From: Membranipora membranacea
Lineage: Eukaryota; Bryozoa; Gymnolaemata; Cheilostomatida; Membraniporidae
Direction of reading: 5' to 3'
Assembly (NCBI GenBank): GCA_914767715.1
Contig: OU612070.1
Location: 18,714,025-18,774,024 of the forward strand
DNA length: 60,000 nucleotides
Below the pieces are notes generated by a model. It saw only the letters and a program-made list of their open reading frames with translations, did no database searches and was not told the origin of the DNA. Positions 36,801-46,349 of the stretch are shown piece after piece (within the stretch, counting starts at the first letter, position 1; each line of letters opens with the position of its first letter). A program made the translations under genes and the position numbers.

Positions 36801-38869
36801 AATCTAGAAATTTTCAGAGGAAGTGAATTAAATAAATTCTGGCAGCATATATGAGTCTACGAAAAATACCAGAGATCGGCAGATGGATTTTGGAACACAG
36901 AGTCTACCCACAGACGAAATTGGTGACAAGATATTGAAGGAAGGATTTATATCTCCCTGCAACTTGGAGTTCTAATGCCAAGGAAAGTAAGATGACATAA
37001 TGAGAGAAAGTAGTAGGTAGTTAATTCAGAACAATAACAATTTTAATTTTAAAGATATATGACCTCACCTGTCAAAATACTCAAGTCCGACGACTCCTTT
37101 ATTTTTGACGATGTGGTACTCATCCGGTACCAAACTATTCGGTAATTCTAGAGGTTTTTTAAGAGGTGGCTGCTCTCTTTGCTTTGAGGCATCCTTGTTG
37201 ATGATGGGAGCTGGCTTGTGCTCATCGGGTGCAGGTACATCATATAAGAATGATATATCTCTGAAATAGCCAAGTGAAATCAGATATTTTATTATTATTA
37301 CTATGCATTTTTATTATGGTTTTCAAATGTATAACTACTTTTTGACATAAACAAAAGAAAAAAATATATATATGCACACCAAAAAGAATTAGCTGGGAGA
37401 ATCAATAATTTAAGAAAAGCATTCACAGTGAAAATGTTCATGTTCAGAACTAGTGATCATTCCCGCGTGAAAAACAAATCAAAGTCTTATATATATTATT
37501 TAGTTGGTCGCAACTAAACTAAATATTCCAAAAAGACAGAAAGATCATACGAAACTTTTGCAAAAATGAATATATGAATATGGCGAAGGCTATGATATGA
37601 TGAGCTTACCTGCCAGCACCACAAAAACACACAGCTTGATCTGTAAGATGTTTGAGCTTATCTCGTCTGTTTTTGTGATTCCATACATTGGCTGGTGGCC
37701 TTCTGCTTGCAGTCTGTAATTATAGCAATACATTTAATTTTCGGAAAAGTTTTCCACATATGAGGTATGATAGGAGCTAGGTATTGTTCACACTCAGAAA
37801 AATTGTGATTGAGGAAAACAATAACTGCTAAATTTGATGAATGCAATAAAAACCTCTTACATTTTTCATCTGCTGTCAGAAGGAATAAAGTATAAGATTA
37901 GTTGGGAAACTGACGTATTATTATAAATTAATGAGCACGTCAACTTATAACGCAACTTATGACTTAGAACGCAAATTTTACTGTTCTAATCTAAACTCAG
38001 ATAATGCTGCAGTTGGATAGTTCTCAGTTTGAAGTCAGCTGCATCAGATAAGAATAGATACACCGAATGGTGCAATGGATCAATCAACCTAGAAATTATC
38101 TCCTCAACGGAATTTGAACCCATATCACCTGCTGCGCTAAATAACAGGTAAAGATCGACAAGCATGCTAACCATGACCCATCTCACCATACTTTGAAATA
38201 TCATAGGCCTAGTTTAGCATAGTATAGTATAGTATAGGCCTAGTATAGCATAGTATAGGCATAGTATAGCATAGTTAGCCTTGTCACGTGGCTACTTCTT
38301 TTGTTTTGGGAGTCAAAAAAAGTATCCGCATGACAAGGCTATAGTCCTATGTCACTTACTGTGCTGACGGCGAGGGCTCTGTCTCTGCTTGGTACCATAG
38401 ACTTGGTTGTGAGGTCTGCAGGTTGTGTTAGTGCTAGCATGACCTCCTGAGGAAGATAGTCATTGTGTATGTGTGCTACATCAGTAGTCTTGGATTTTCT
38501 TATATCGGGAAGAGCTACAATGGAAAAGAATATGAACACCAACTCAAAGTTCTTGAGACCGTGCAAGCAAATCGTAATAACAAGCTTACAGGCAGACTCA
38601 CATACTGTCCAACATGTGACCTCTGTCTTCCCAACATGATCTTTGTATGTGAAAATTGATGTATTTGACACAACAAATGTTCTGGAAACCCAAAATGAGA
38701 AGAAAAATATTAGCAAGTCGGTTTATGGTTGGTGAGTATATGGTATCTTACGTTTTCTGTCTGCAGGTTTTGAACGGTCTAGAGTGTGTTCTAACTGAAG
38801 CATTACATCTGTGGACTTCCTACCACTCAGCCTCTCAGAGGTATCCTGAGGTGGGCTTGTGGTAGCCAT
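15825..38869 (-). CDS. AXDND1: Axonemal dynein light chain domain-containing protein 1-like, 33 exons, 1351 aa model
   Basis: Probable ciliary/sperm axonemal coiled-coil protein. Exons in order: 38869-38752, 38514-38360, 37713-37610, 37260-37069, 36383-36321, 35983-35927, 35459-35351, 35075-34906, 34392-34300, 33904-33838, 33651-33493, 33005-32863, 32442-32317, 30942-30861, 30430-30251, 29793-29641, 28888-28788, 27371-27271, 26954-26744, 26235-26116, 25756-25663, 25318-25128, 23926-23830, 23390-23267, 22300-22259, 21190-21075, 20803-20597, 20240-20028, 19494-19397, 18813-18643, 18229-18173, 17666-17628, 15927-15825. All phases close. Family signs: the VCFCGAGRDISFLYD block (about 118-132), VFPSMKP then the dynein light-chain-like helical region (about 228-430, with ERGELLAEIRQKYSDLLSKV), and long helices after that. 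Residues beyond about 1050 are Pro/Ser/Glu-rich, include a coiled coil (about 1229-1286) and end in a Lys-rich tail; this makes it longer than I expect for vertebrate AXDND1. Weak points: donors at 29641 (GTACAT) and 26744 (GTCAGT). Introns contain MITEs, a palindrome and minisatellites. Confidence 0.88.
16527..16660. repeat. Near-perfect 134-bp palindrome in the last AXDND1 intron
   Basis: Arms of about 62 bp: GACATGTGGAGAGGTATACA on the left is matched in reverse by the end at 16660; the loop is only a few bases around CCCACTGGGG. A single related half, with GGAGCTTGCTGATTGTTCC and CCCCCAGCACCC, is at about 26006-26055. This suggests two copies of one element fused head to head. A GTCTTCTTTCATGGACAAGA segment also occurs on both sides (about 16477 and 16658). 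Confidence 0.9.
17221..17440 (+). repeat. Dispersed repeat with CACTGATAAG and GGTCCAGGGAGTTT-like blocks
   Basis: Shares blocks in the same order with 19200-19320 (CCACTGATAAG, GCAAGCAGACTGG, CCAGGGAGTTTG, CCCTGCTTGATCTAGCTTAG) and, more weakly, with 20385-20460. The inner part CACGTG...GCATGACAAGGCTA also resembles 38281-38340. Class unknown. Confidence 0.5.
19200..19320 (+). repeat. Second copy of the CACTGATAAG dispersed repeat
   Basis: Contains CCACTGATAAGCCGC, GGTCCAGGGAGTTTGGGAC and CTCCCTGCTTGGTCTAAGC, matching the block order at 17221-17440. Lies in an AXDND1 intron. Confidence 0.5.
19822..19971. mobile_element. Hairpin MITE, 150 bp
   Basis: Begins ACTTCACTTTGTAAACAGAA and ends with its reverse complement. 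The inverted arms continue imperfectly for about 55 bp (GACTTG, then CCAGCTG), leaving a short middle. No coding capacity. Lies in an AXDND1 intron. No clear target-site duplication seen. Confidence 0.8.
25940..26095 (+). repeat. Half copy of the 16527 palindrome element with tRNA-like head
   Basis: GTTCAGGTCCCGC resembles a pol III B box and is followed by the palindrome-family body GGGGAGCTTGCTGATTGTTCC (given in part), CCCCCAGCACCC and GGGTGTAT. This hints that the family is a SINE. Immediately after, CTCCTGA...TCAGGAGGCA forms another short inverted repeat. Confidence 0.5.
28247..28352. repeat. Degenerate ATGCACAT/ATGCATAT tandem array
   Basis: About 105 bp of repeated TATGCACATT, TATGCATAT and TATGCACATATTT units. 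Local simple-sequence expansion inside an AXDND1 intron. Apparent reading frames here are artefacts of the repeat. Confidence 0.8.
28887..29169. mobile_element. MITE with GACTACCCAAAG termini, 283 bp
   Basis: Begins GACTACCCAAAGAGC and ends CATGCATTGGTCTTTGGGTAGTC. Subterminal arms pair too (TCAGATTCGCATG with CATGCAAATCTGAC; TATAGTC with GACTATA). A smaller sibling is at 32073-32246. Its left end coincides with the splice acceptor of AXDND1 exon 28788-28888. Confidence 0.82.
31552..31585 (+). repeat. Fragment of the GACTACCCAAAG MITE (right end)
   Basis: GACTATGACATGCATTGATC then TTTGCGTAGTAAT matches the right termini of the MITEs at 28887-29169 and 32073-32246 with a few changes. No left end nearby. 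Confidence 0.65.
32073..32246. mobile_element. MITE with GACTACCCAAAG termini, 174 bp hairpin
   Basis: Nearly the entire element is a stem: GACTACCCAAAGACC pairs with GGTCTTCGGGTAGTC, and ATGTCAGATTTGCATGGTAA pairs with its complement around a short centre at about 32145-32165. Same family as 28887-29169. Confidence 0.87.
33361..33476. repeat. 17-bp minisatellite (TTTACTATTATTATTTA)n
   Basis: TTTACT recurs at 33371, 33388, 33405, 33422, 33439 and 33456, an exact 17-bp period over about 6.5 copies with almost no divergence. It lies 17 bp from the donor of AXDND1 exon 33493-33651. Confidence 0.95.
38212..38275. repeat. ATAGTATAGCATAGTATAGG simple repeat
   Basis: Irregular array of TAGTATAG and TAGCATAG units in an AXDND1 intron. 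Followed by CCTTGTCACGTGGC...GCATGACAAGGCTA, a short inverted-end segment related to the middle of 17221-17440. Confidence 0.8.
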
Positions 38870-39248
38870 CTTACACCTGCCTGATGAAAAGATCATTAAA
38901 GAAAATTATATTGATAGAAATCACTAAGATGGTTTGAGGCATTGGCTTTACCGAATGCCCACCAGTATAGTAATTTCTGTACCTCTTATTAGACACTACA
39001 TCAAATGAGACGAACACATCCCCAACAAAGATTGTTGGCCTTCGGTAAACATAAACCTCAGTAGAAAAGCTAATTTCTACCATTGTGATGCTTTGCAATA
39101 TCTGTCCATCCTGAACTCCTACTCTTGTTGATAATGAAGGCAAAGCAGTGGTTAGTAGCTAGAATTGTTCAATCAGGCAAATATCGGCTACGATGGTGAG
39201 ACTCAATGCAGAGTCCTCAGCCAGATTATTGACAAAATGATGAATCAT

Positions 39249-39331
39249 TGTAATATTATGCATTATAATGTTATATCATGCTTTGTAATATTATGCATTA
39301 TAATGTTATATCATGTATTGTAATATTATGC
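39249..39331. repeat. 35-bp tandem repeat, about 2.4 copies
   Basis: TGTAATATTATGCATTATAA recurs at 39249, 39284 and 39319 (partial), an exact 35-bp period. Confidence 0.9.
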
Positions 39332-39785
39332 ATAGAGTCAGATCAAGGTGTCCTTGGTCAGATTGCACAGAATCTGTAATTTTTTACTTCATAATTCTTA
39401 CAAGGAACAAATTTGAATCACTATTTGTATTCTGAAGGCCATTTCTTAATAACAGCAGCTACCAGTTAGGAAATGAAGGTTCACATATTTTCATGATTGT
39501 CAAAGGCAGTTAATACCATAGTTTCAGGAAATCCAATGACCAATTTTGCAAATGTGAATTCATTCTTGGAACTGATGAAACTGGCTGCATGTATTTGATA
39601 TGTGTGCACATATAGAACCAGGAAAACATCAAATATTACAGTATTAAGATGCCCAGGTAGGTTTTCAATTCATTGGAGGGTTACAATGATGTTAATAAGT
39701 AAATACCTTCTCTAAAATAAGTGTTATAATAATGAAGATTTCCTCAAATATTTTCATTAGTTCACCATTTGTAAATTGTTACTAG

Positions 39786-40020
39786 GCTACTAATCAGTTT
39801 CCGGTGAGGTAATTTATATAATATAGGGTTGTTGTATAACGTTACGAATGCTGTATAAGACTATTTAACAGGCTCATGGCTAACTTTGAACATAGCGTAA
39901 GTCGACACGCTGTTGCAATATTTTAGCAATCTGTCAATCATTGGCCACTCATAATTATATCATCCAATGAGAAACAGGTATACTTGAAGCAAAAAGAAAC
40001 TGCCCATCTTTCAATTCTTG
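39786..40020 (+). repeat. Dispersed repeat, related copies at 44108-44330 and 57771-57985
   Basis: Begins GCTACTAATCAGTTTCCGGT, contains GAACATAG(C/T)(G)TAAGTCGA and ATCATTGGCC, and ends GAAACAGGTATACTTGAAGC plus AAAAAGAAACTGC. It matches 44108-44330 over its length with noticeable divergence, so it is older than the large duplication. Class unknown. Confidence 0.75.
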
Positions 40021-40868
40021 TTGCTGCATTTTCTGGAAATCGCTATCTAAAGCACTGAGTTGGAGGTGCTTTTGATTGGTCTAAAAATGATCTAATTTGA
40101 TTGGTTTATCTGTGGGATTTCCCACTGAACATCATTAGGGGAAATACCATACTCACTGCTTTCAGTGATGATTAGTGATTACATATTTGTTATAAACTAA
40201 TGAGATGTCCAACTTACCAGAGCATAAAGATAAATGTGCATGTGTCATAATGCATCAAAACTTACTCAACTACCTCAAGCTTTTTATTTTAAACAATCCT
40301 ACAGAGTTATATGACTTTTTTTTCTATTATTGATCATGTTACTTCTTAGTATTTATACTGAATTTTCGGACATGTATTATTGTCTGTGATATGTCATAAC
40401 TCAATCAAGAACCAAGCATCGAACTATCAGAATATCAATAATAATAAAAAGCTAAGACAAGCAAAGTCTATGCAGTTGCAGCATGGGGTTTGATGCAATG
40501 CAGTAGGTGTTCTATGGTTATAGCGGTGTTCGAGGGTGGTAGGTTTCTATAGCCTCTACAGTATCAAAAAAATAGTTTGATGACATCGCAAATAATGAAG
40601 AGGGCATATGCAGATGAGTTGTTGCCTCACAATATTTTTATTTTTTGATGAAGGCAAATAAAATATCAAAGCATATTGCTGTATTATTACTTTAGTTAAC
40701 AATAATGCCATACGACCATTTGCCATTAACCATTCTGTAATACAAGTTCATACTTTGTGTTACATTTACAGTGCCATGTTCGGATGTCTCGACCCATTTA
40801 TTAATCCCTTGACAGAGTTATTGAGGGTCTCCACCATGATGGTTGTTCTTAAAGAGCACATAAACCTC

Positions 40869-43800
40869 CTATCTTTGCAGTTGAAGCGTTGAAATCAAAG
40901 CTGTAAAGAAAAAGATGACGTTTTGGTAAGTGATCATAAGATCCTTCTGATTTACATGCAACTATTTGCTCTCTAATATGTGACAGTTTCTATGCAGGTC
41001 TTTTGGTAATAATGACAAAGACGTATTATCAGCATCTACTTGATATCTAGTATTTGTCATCCTTGTTTTGTAAGTAGCATCACGAAAGCGAATCTCATCT
41101 CCTTACCTTCCTATCGACTCTTTTTGATTCTTCGTCTGATGTACCAGAAGAATTCTCTCTGAGGTAGTATCTTCCGGTGGTCTGAAAATGACTTGATGAG
41201 TATCCGTCTTGGTTGCCTCATACCTTGACACATTACTTGATTTTCAGTAGAAGTTCTAGAAATAAACACAAAACAAATTGTACATGAAATCAAATATGAA
41301 AATATTATATCATAAGAGAGATAGTGCACAATTGAAATAGACACAATGGAAGTGGATAGATCTTGGGTGTCACTGGAATACAACTTCAACAACCATTAGC
41401 AAGGTTAAAGCACCTGAAGGATACTGCTATCATGACTTACAGCTCCCTGGTCAGTGTAGAATTCATGTTGTTGTAGATTGTTTTGTTTGGTGAACCTGGT
41501 GTTGTATAATCTCTGAGGTGCCCTTCTTTGGTGCGAGAGGTGGTAGTCACCTCATTTTTGACTAAGTCGCCAAACTGCTCTTCTAATCTCTTGTCCAACG
41601 GCTGCCTACAAGGAGCATCCAATACACAAATCAAAAGTGACAAAATGACAGCCACAAACCTATGCCACAATGGTTTTTGATCTGAATATGAATATTGTCC
41701 TCGAGTGAAATAGAATTTTATGTCTGAAAATTGTGGTAATTAAATGGTACATAATTTTCTTTGTACCGAATAGACAGTTTTCTGAGCTCTGATTTATGCT
41801 TCAATTTGGAGTTGTCCTCTCTCCAGTTTGGCACTTTTAACACACGCCGCATAGGAAAAACGTGCTGAAAAGAGGGTTATCTCGAAAACCGCTTATAGTA
41901 TGAAAAAAATTAATTTTGATTCAGAATCTGCAACATTGAAAACTCATACGGACATGGTTTGGAAAATAATTTTAGTATTTGGATAGTCAATTATAGCATT
42001 TTCCGCCGGTATTGCGCACAATTTGGCAGAATCTTTCATGAGTTTCGTCACTAAAATTAAGATGTATCAACATTCAAGCCTCCAATGATTTGGAAACCCT
42101 GTCTCCCGGAGTTTTAAATGGTGCGGACTCTGAATCAAAAATCGTTTTTATCCTCATATTAGCGGTTTTCAATATAACCCTCTTTCAGCAGGGTTTTCCT
42201 ATGCAGCGTGGGTTAAAATTACCAAACTGGAGAGAGGACAACTCCAAATTGAGGCATGAATTAGAGCTCAGAAAACTGTCTATACTATTGTTTTTGTAAT
42301 AGTTTATCTAGTCCACTTGCACACAGCAGAGAATCATTAGTAGAAAATCAATCAACGCTACATTTTTCAATTGTGGTGGAAAAGCATGCGTTAGGACAAT
42401 CAGGGTCTACATACCGTCTCTGTGAAATGTGTTTTCTGGGCTTCAACTGGTGGGATCTCCGAGATATATACATCTTCATATTGTATTCCATCCCAACATG
42501 ACTTGAGTTGCTTTCTGAGTGAAACAGAAATTGACAGAGTTTATCAAGGATTAGCCAATGTATTGATCACTTTTATGTATCATCAATGAACAAAAGGTTA
42601 CTGTGTATACAGCACAACGGTTTACATTGCACTGTGCACTAATTCATGACGAAGGATATTGCTGTCAATGCACTCATTCTCAGGGTTTGACTCAGTTTGG
42701 TAGTATTCTACAACTATAGGTGTATGTTGAATTTGAGCACGCATACCTTGTTTCTATGGTTACCCTTGCAGGACATTTTAGTCAGTAGCTATTTTGTAGC
42801 AGCTTTTGTGTCTTCTGTTACGGGGAATGGTTTTTGCTTTGACCTAGAGAAATGATATATTTGCTGAGTGAGATTTGAATAGTTAAGTAATTTAATTTTC
42901 TGTTTATGCAATGAACTACCGAGAGGTAGTTCATTGGTTTATGTGACTGCATGTATGTGATGGAAAAAATATCAAAATTTGCTCCTCCCGTCTTAACATC
43001 CAGGTTGTGATACTTTAGCTTTTCAGTAGTTTTATGGCAAAAAACAACAACAACAACCTTCCTTAAAATATGCAGCGAATATGATCTACCTAACGAGACT
43101 TTTAAAGGTTTAACATTCTGTGTGAAAACCAATAGTCCGAAAAAAGATAATAATATCTTCAGAAAACAATAATACAACCTGTAAATCTGTAAACCCTGGA
43201 GAGAAATCTCACCTGGATTTATTTTGCTTGGTTTTGTTTTATTTCTACATGCTTATCATAACCGTGTTGGCAGTCGAAGACTGTGATGAACAGCACACCA
43301 TTCCAATCATACTTCACTACCTTCTTGCTGATATCACGAGGGTCTACAAACATGGATTTTTATTAGGGAGGTGTAAAAAATTAAAAGGGATGTGGAAATA
43401 CACATAATGTCATCATGATAGATAGATAATTACTTTTAGTTTTCGCTCCTTTTTCTATTAACATGATCTTATTTGCTCCGGCATTGATCGGTTATTAAAG
43501 TGCATACATAACATAATAACAAACATTATTCAAATTTCAATCTCATTATTTTGACCACACATGGCGGGTTTCCCTATCAGTAAAATTACATTCCTGGATG
43601 CAATGAATGGGGAGTGCTAGAACTGGTCCCAACTACAACAGGTATTGCAAGGAGTACTCCTTGAATTGACTTGAAATTAACATGGTAAGTGAATGTCTTT
43701 GTCTGTGTTATTAAAACTGACTTCTACAGTATATAATGCATAGGTTATGTATAGGTCAATAATACAACCACAGCAGTGACACTAGTGACAGTGAGAACAA

Positions 43801-43889
43801 AAGTCAAATGAACAAGCTCAAGAGTCAGAGTATAAACTATCACTGTAACTCACCACAGTTCAGTTCCTCTACTCTAGTAATTCTCCATG
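40869..43889 (-). CDS. Putative multi-exon gene of unknown function, membrane-protein-like (tentative exons)
   Basis: Exon-like blocks with good splice sites: 43889-43854, 43343-43213, 42514-42415 (KQLKSCWDGIQYEDVYISEI...), 41681-41441 (a hydrophobic segment FVAVILSLLICVL, then a polar tail with CRQPLDKRLEEQFGDLV), 41255-41224, and a last exon to a stop at 40869. Phases agree between the first two blocks and between the last three. They do not agree across 42514-42415, and the 43343 block meets a stop at 43219-43221 just before its donor. So there is either a missed exon, two genes, or a decaying gene. If real, a single-pass membrane protein is the likeliest form. No family recognised. A second copy of most blocks lies at 54844-57506 and lacks the 3'-most exon. 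Confidence 0.35.
41773..42280. mobile_element. Foldback / hairpin DNA element, 508 bp, TA flanks
   Basis: Starts GACAGTTTTCTGAGCTC and ends with its exact complement. The arms continue imperfectly for nearly 200 bp (AATTTGGAGTTGTCCTCTC, GCATAGGAAAA, then GAAAACCGC), so almost the whole element folds. It is bounded by TA on both sides (41771-41772, 42281-42282), as expected for Tc1/mariner-related MITEs. The duplicate copy is 55393-55890. Confidence 0.88.
42902..42943. mobile_element. Mini-palindrome E1 (28 bp) with 7-bp target duplication
   Basis: 42909-42936 reads CAATGAACTACC, GAGA, GGTAGTTCATTG: a perfect 12-bp-arm palindrome. It is flanked by GTTTATG on both sides (42902-42908 and 42937-42943). 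See the related E2 and E3. Confidence 0.85.
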
Positions 43890-44107
43890 CTAAGAAAAGG
43901 CTCACTGATGCTTATATGGAGTAGTTGGTTATTGTAGTAAACTCAGCTGCCCAGGCTAAAACTAAGCATTGTTGTCATAATTTCAACATTCAAAAAATTT
44001 TCCTTAGTACAAAAGTGAAACTGCAAGGTCAGGGTCACAGGAAGGCCTTAACAGGGTTGCGCCCCCTCCAACTCGGTGCTTTAGATAGCGATTCTCATTG
44101 TTACTTG

Positions 44108-44330
44108 GCTACTAATCAGTTTCTGGTGAGGTTATTCCTTTAATGTAGGTTTCATGAGTAACTTTACGAATGAAGTAGAGAATTATTTCAAAGGTTCTTG
44201 GCTATTTTTGAACATAGTATAAGTCGAAACGCTGTTACAATATTTTGGTAATCTTTTAATCATTGGCCCTCTATGACTATATTATCCAATCAGAAACAGG
44301 TATTCTTGAAGCAAAAAGAAACTGCACACC
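44108..44330 (+). repeat. Dispersed repeat, copy related to 39786-40020
   Basis: Same block order as 39786-40020 (GCTACTAATCAGTTTCTGGT to GAAGCAAAAAGAAACTGC). Sits within duplication copy 1 and is repeated at 57771-57985. Confidence 0.75.
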
Positions 44331-44528
44331 TTCACCCTTCTGCACCTTCACACTGATTTCGAGATAACACTATTAGTATGTGTATATACATGCAATAGTA
44401 TATCACGTCATCAGTGTGGCACACCTTTCAACCTTTCAATTCTTGATTTTGCCAAGGTGAGTGTATTCCCTTCCATTAATAAATCAGAGGAGATTGAATG
44501 CATGTCGATTACAATCAACAACTAAGCA

Positions 44529-44566
44529 GTTGCAGCAATGAACTGAAGGGAGTTCATTGGTTGCAG
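44529..44566. mobile_element. Mini-palindrome E2 (24 bp) with 7-bp target duplication
   Basis: 44536-44559 is CAATGAACT, GAAGGG, AGTTCATTG, flanked by GTTGCAG at 44529-44535 and 44560-44566. Same terminal sequence as E1 with a different target and centre. Confidence 0.85.
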
Positions 44567-44638
44567 CAAGGTAGTAAGTATGTTCTATCTATAGATAGTA
44601 TTGTATCAAATTCTAGTCATTAATTTAATCTTAATGGT

Positions 44639-45455
44639 TGTCGCCGACGACACACTGATGATATGATATATGCTAAAATCCAAACCCGTGCTGATGAGAT
44701 TTGCTTTCAAAACAACATTGACTCACTTGTGAGTTGGTCAACAAAGAGCAAAATGCCTTTCAACAGATCGAAATGTCACTGTGAGGTGATTGTGTTCAAT
44801 CAAGGTGCTACACCGCTCCCTCAGTACGCTTTATCTGATCACATATTACAATGTGTTGATACCACCAATGAACTAGGTTTAGTTCATTGATACCACTAAG
44901 TACCTTGGAGTCGTGCTACAATCAGATCTGAAATTTAAGAAACATATATGTGACATTATGGGAAGCGCAAACAAGACTCTAGGTTGTATAAAATACACGC
45001 TACATGGAGCTCCTGAGAAGGCAAAACTACTTGCGTACACGAGCTTATGCCTCCCTAAGCTTGAATATGCAGATGTACTCTGGGACCCGTCTGACAATGC
45101 CTCTATAGAGAATCTTGAACTAGTGTAAAACAAAGCAGTGAGATTCATGAAAAATATCAAAGGCAAACGTGGCGTCACAGAGGCACGTACTAGTCTTGGA
45201 ATCCAGACTCTACAAGAGAGACATAAAGCCCATAGAATATCACTCCTGATGAGAATTCTCTCAGACCAGAATAACCACGATACCCTATCCGCTGACTATG
45301 ATGAACTTGTAAACTGTAGATCGCAGGCAACTATGAAAACAAGGGCAGCTAAAAGAGGAGAGCCCACCTCTATCCTTGCATCGTCTGCCGTTTATCATAA
45401 CAGTTTCCTGCCACGAAGCATAAGGGACCTCCGGATAGGGTCTCAACAAAATTAA
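44639..45455 (+). mobile_element. LINE reverse-transcriptase fragment (copy 1)
   Basis: Starts at the RT catalytic box, read VADDT at about 44639-44653, shifts frame, then continues with SLVSWSTKSKMPFNRSKC and TTKYLGVVLQSDLKFKKHI, and after one TAG at about 45126 with NKAVRFMKNIKG and RTSLGIQTLQERHKAHRISL, ending SFLPRSIRDLRIG. This order (catalytic box, KYLGV, thumb, PR.IRDL) is typical of CR1/jockey-type LINEs. It is inactivated by a frameshift, a stop and the E3 palindrome, and its 5' part is missing. Confidence 0.85.
44859..44896. mobile_element. Mini-palindrome E3 (24 bp) inserted in the LINE RT
   Basis: 44866-44889 is CAATGAACTA, GGTT, TAGTTCATTG, flanked by ATACCAC at 44859-44865 and 44890-44896. 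Removing the palindrome and one flank restores the normal ...VDTTKYLGV... reading of the RT, which directly shows that this is an insertion with a target-site duplication. Confidence 0.9.
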
Positions 45456-46349
45456 CCTTGGAATGGCTACATGCCAGAATTCTGAAAATACCACTGCTCA
45501 AACAAATGCCTCAACAAATGAGGCACTCGGCTTTTACACCTGACATTGGTAGTTTACGAGCGTTCTAAAGTAATTGAGGTAAGAACATACACTGTTTGTT
45601 TAGTATTACCTGACTTGGCTGTCGCGGGCCATTCACCCTAGCCGACCTGGAACAATCAACGGATGCAGACTGGCACATGCTCGAAGTCTTCAGAAATTGA
45701 AGTTGAGCATTACTCGGTACGAAACGAAAATATGGGCCCCTGGCCTGGGACTTGCAATGCATGCCTTTGATTTTAATAACTTTGCCGAGCCCAATCGTGA
45801 CTGCCCACTGCACCTAGTATCAATCATCAAATACTGGACATTGGCAAGGTAGAGGCATGTCAGTCTCAGGGGCCCATAGCTATTAACTATGTCTGTCTTT
45901 CTAATAAACATATATGGTTGTTTAAAAATGTGTCAAATGAAGTCATCATTAATATGAAAATAATGTATGCATTGCATGATCAGACTTAGGAGGTGATTTA
46001 AAGTCAAAGTCCAAGGTTAATCGTGTCTATCTATCTATGGTGAAAAGTTTTTTATTGAAACAAATACAGAAAAATTTTAATTTAATCATGGATAGATATT
46101 GCGGAGGTCTGATGCGGATAAAAGTCCGTCCATTAACTAACATGCCCATTTATTTAATGTTGTTGGTCTGTGTTTGTCCATCCAAACAGGCATCAAATTT
46201 AACCGGAGACATTTGCCTCTCTGACTATACCTGAGCAGTGTAGATCTAAATCTTTCTGTGTAAATTTTTTTCTGCCCATCCAACAAACTAAATCTCACTC
46301 ATGAAATTACCATCAGCGATGAATTTTTCTGACCACAAATCAAAAACTT

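Larger units (their letters stand above)
38870..40868. other. AXDND1 upstream region, no confident gene
   Basis: Holds the presumed AXDND1 promoter and 5' UTR (just above 38869), a 35-bp tandem repeat (39249-39331) and a dispersed repeat (39786-40020). No exon series recognised. Confidence 0.5.
41178..46349 (+). repeat. Large duplication, copy 1 (aligned part)
   Basis: Matches 54798-60000 in direct orientation with only scattered substitutions and a few indels: a 10-bp loss after 55730, a gain of about 34 bp at about 57533, and CAA-repeat changes at about 43050/56660. The offset is 13,620 at the left end and 13,651 at the right end of the window. Homology starts abruptly at about 41178 (GTGGTCTGAAAATGACTTG). 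Confidence 0.97.

Noticed and set aside
41437-41670. Signal peptide start at WHRFVAVILSLLICVLDAP
   Set aside because: The apparent start is TTG and an acceptor lies just upstream; treated as an internal membrane segment instead.
45565-45911. Two open frames on - strand (82 and 73 codons), duplicated at 59218-59564
   Set aside because: Conserved only because the segment is duplicated; no splice context or family similarity supports coding.
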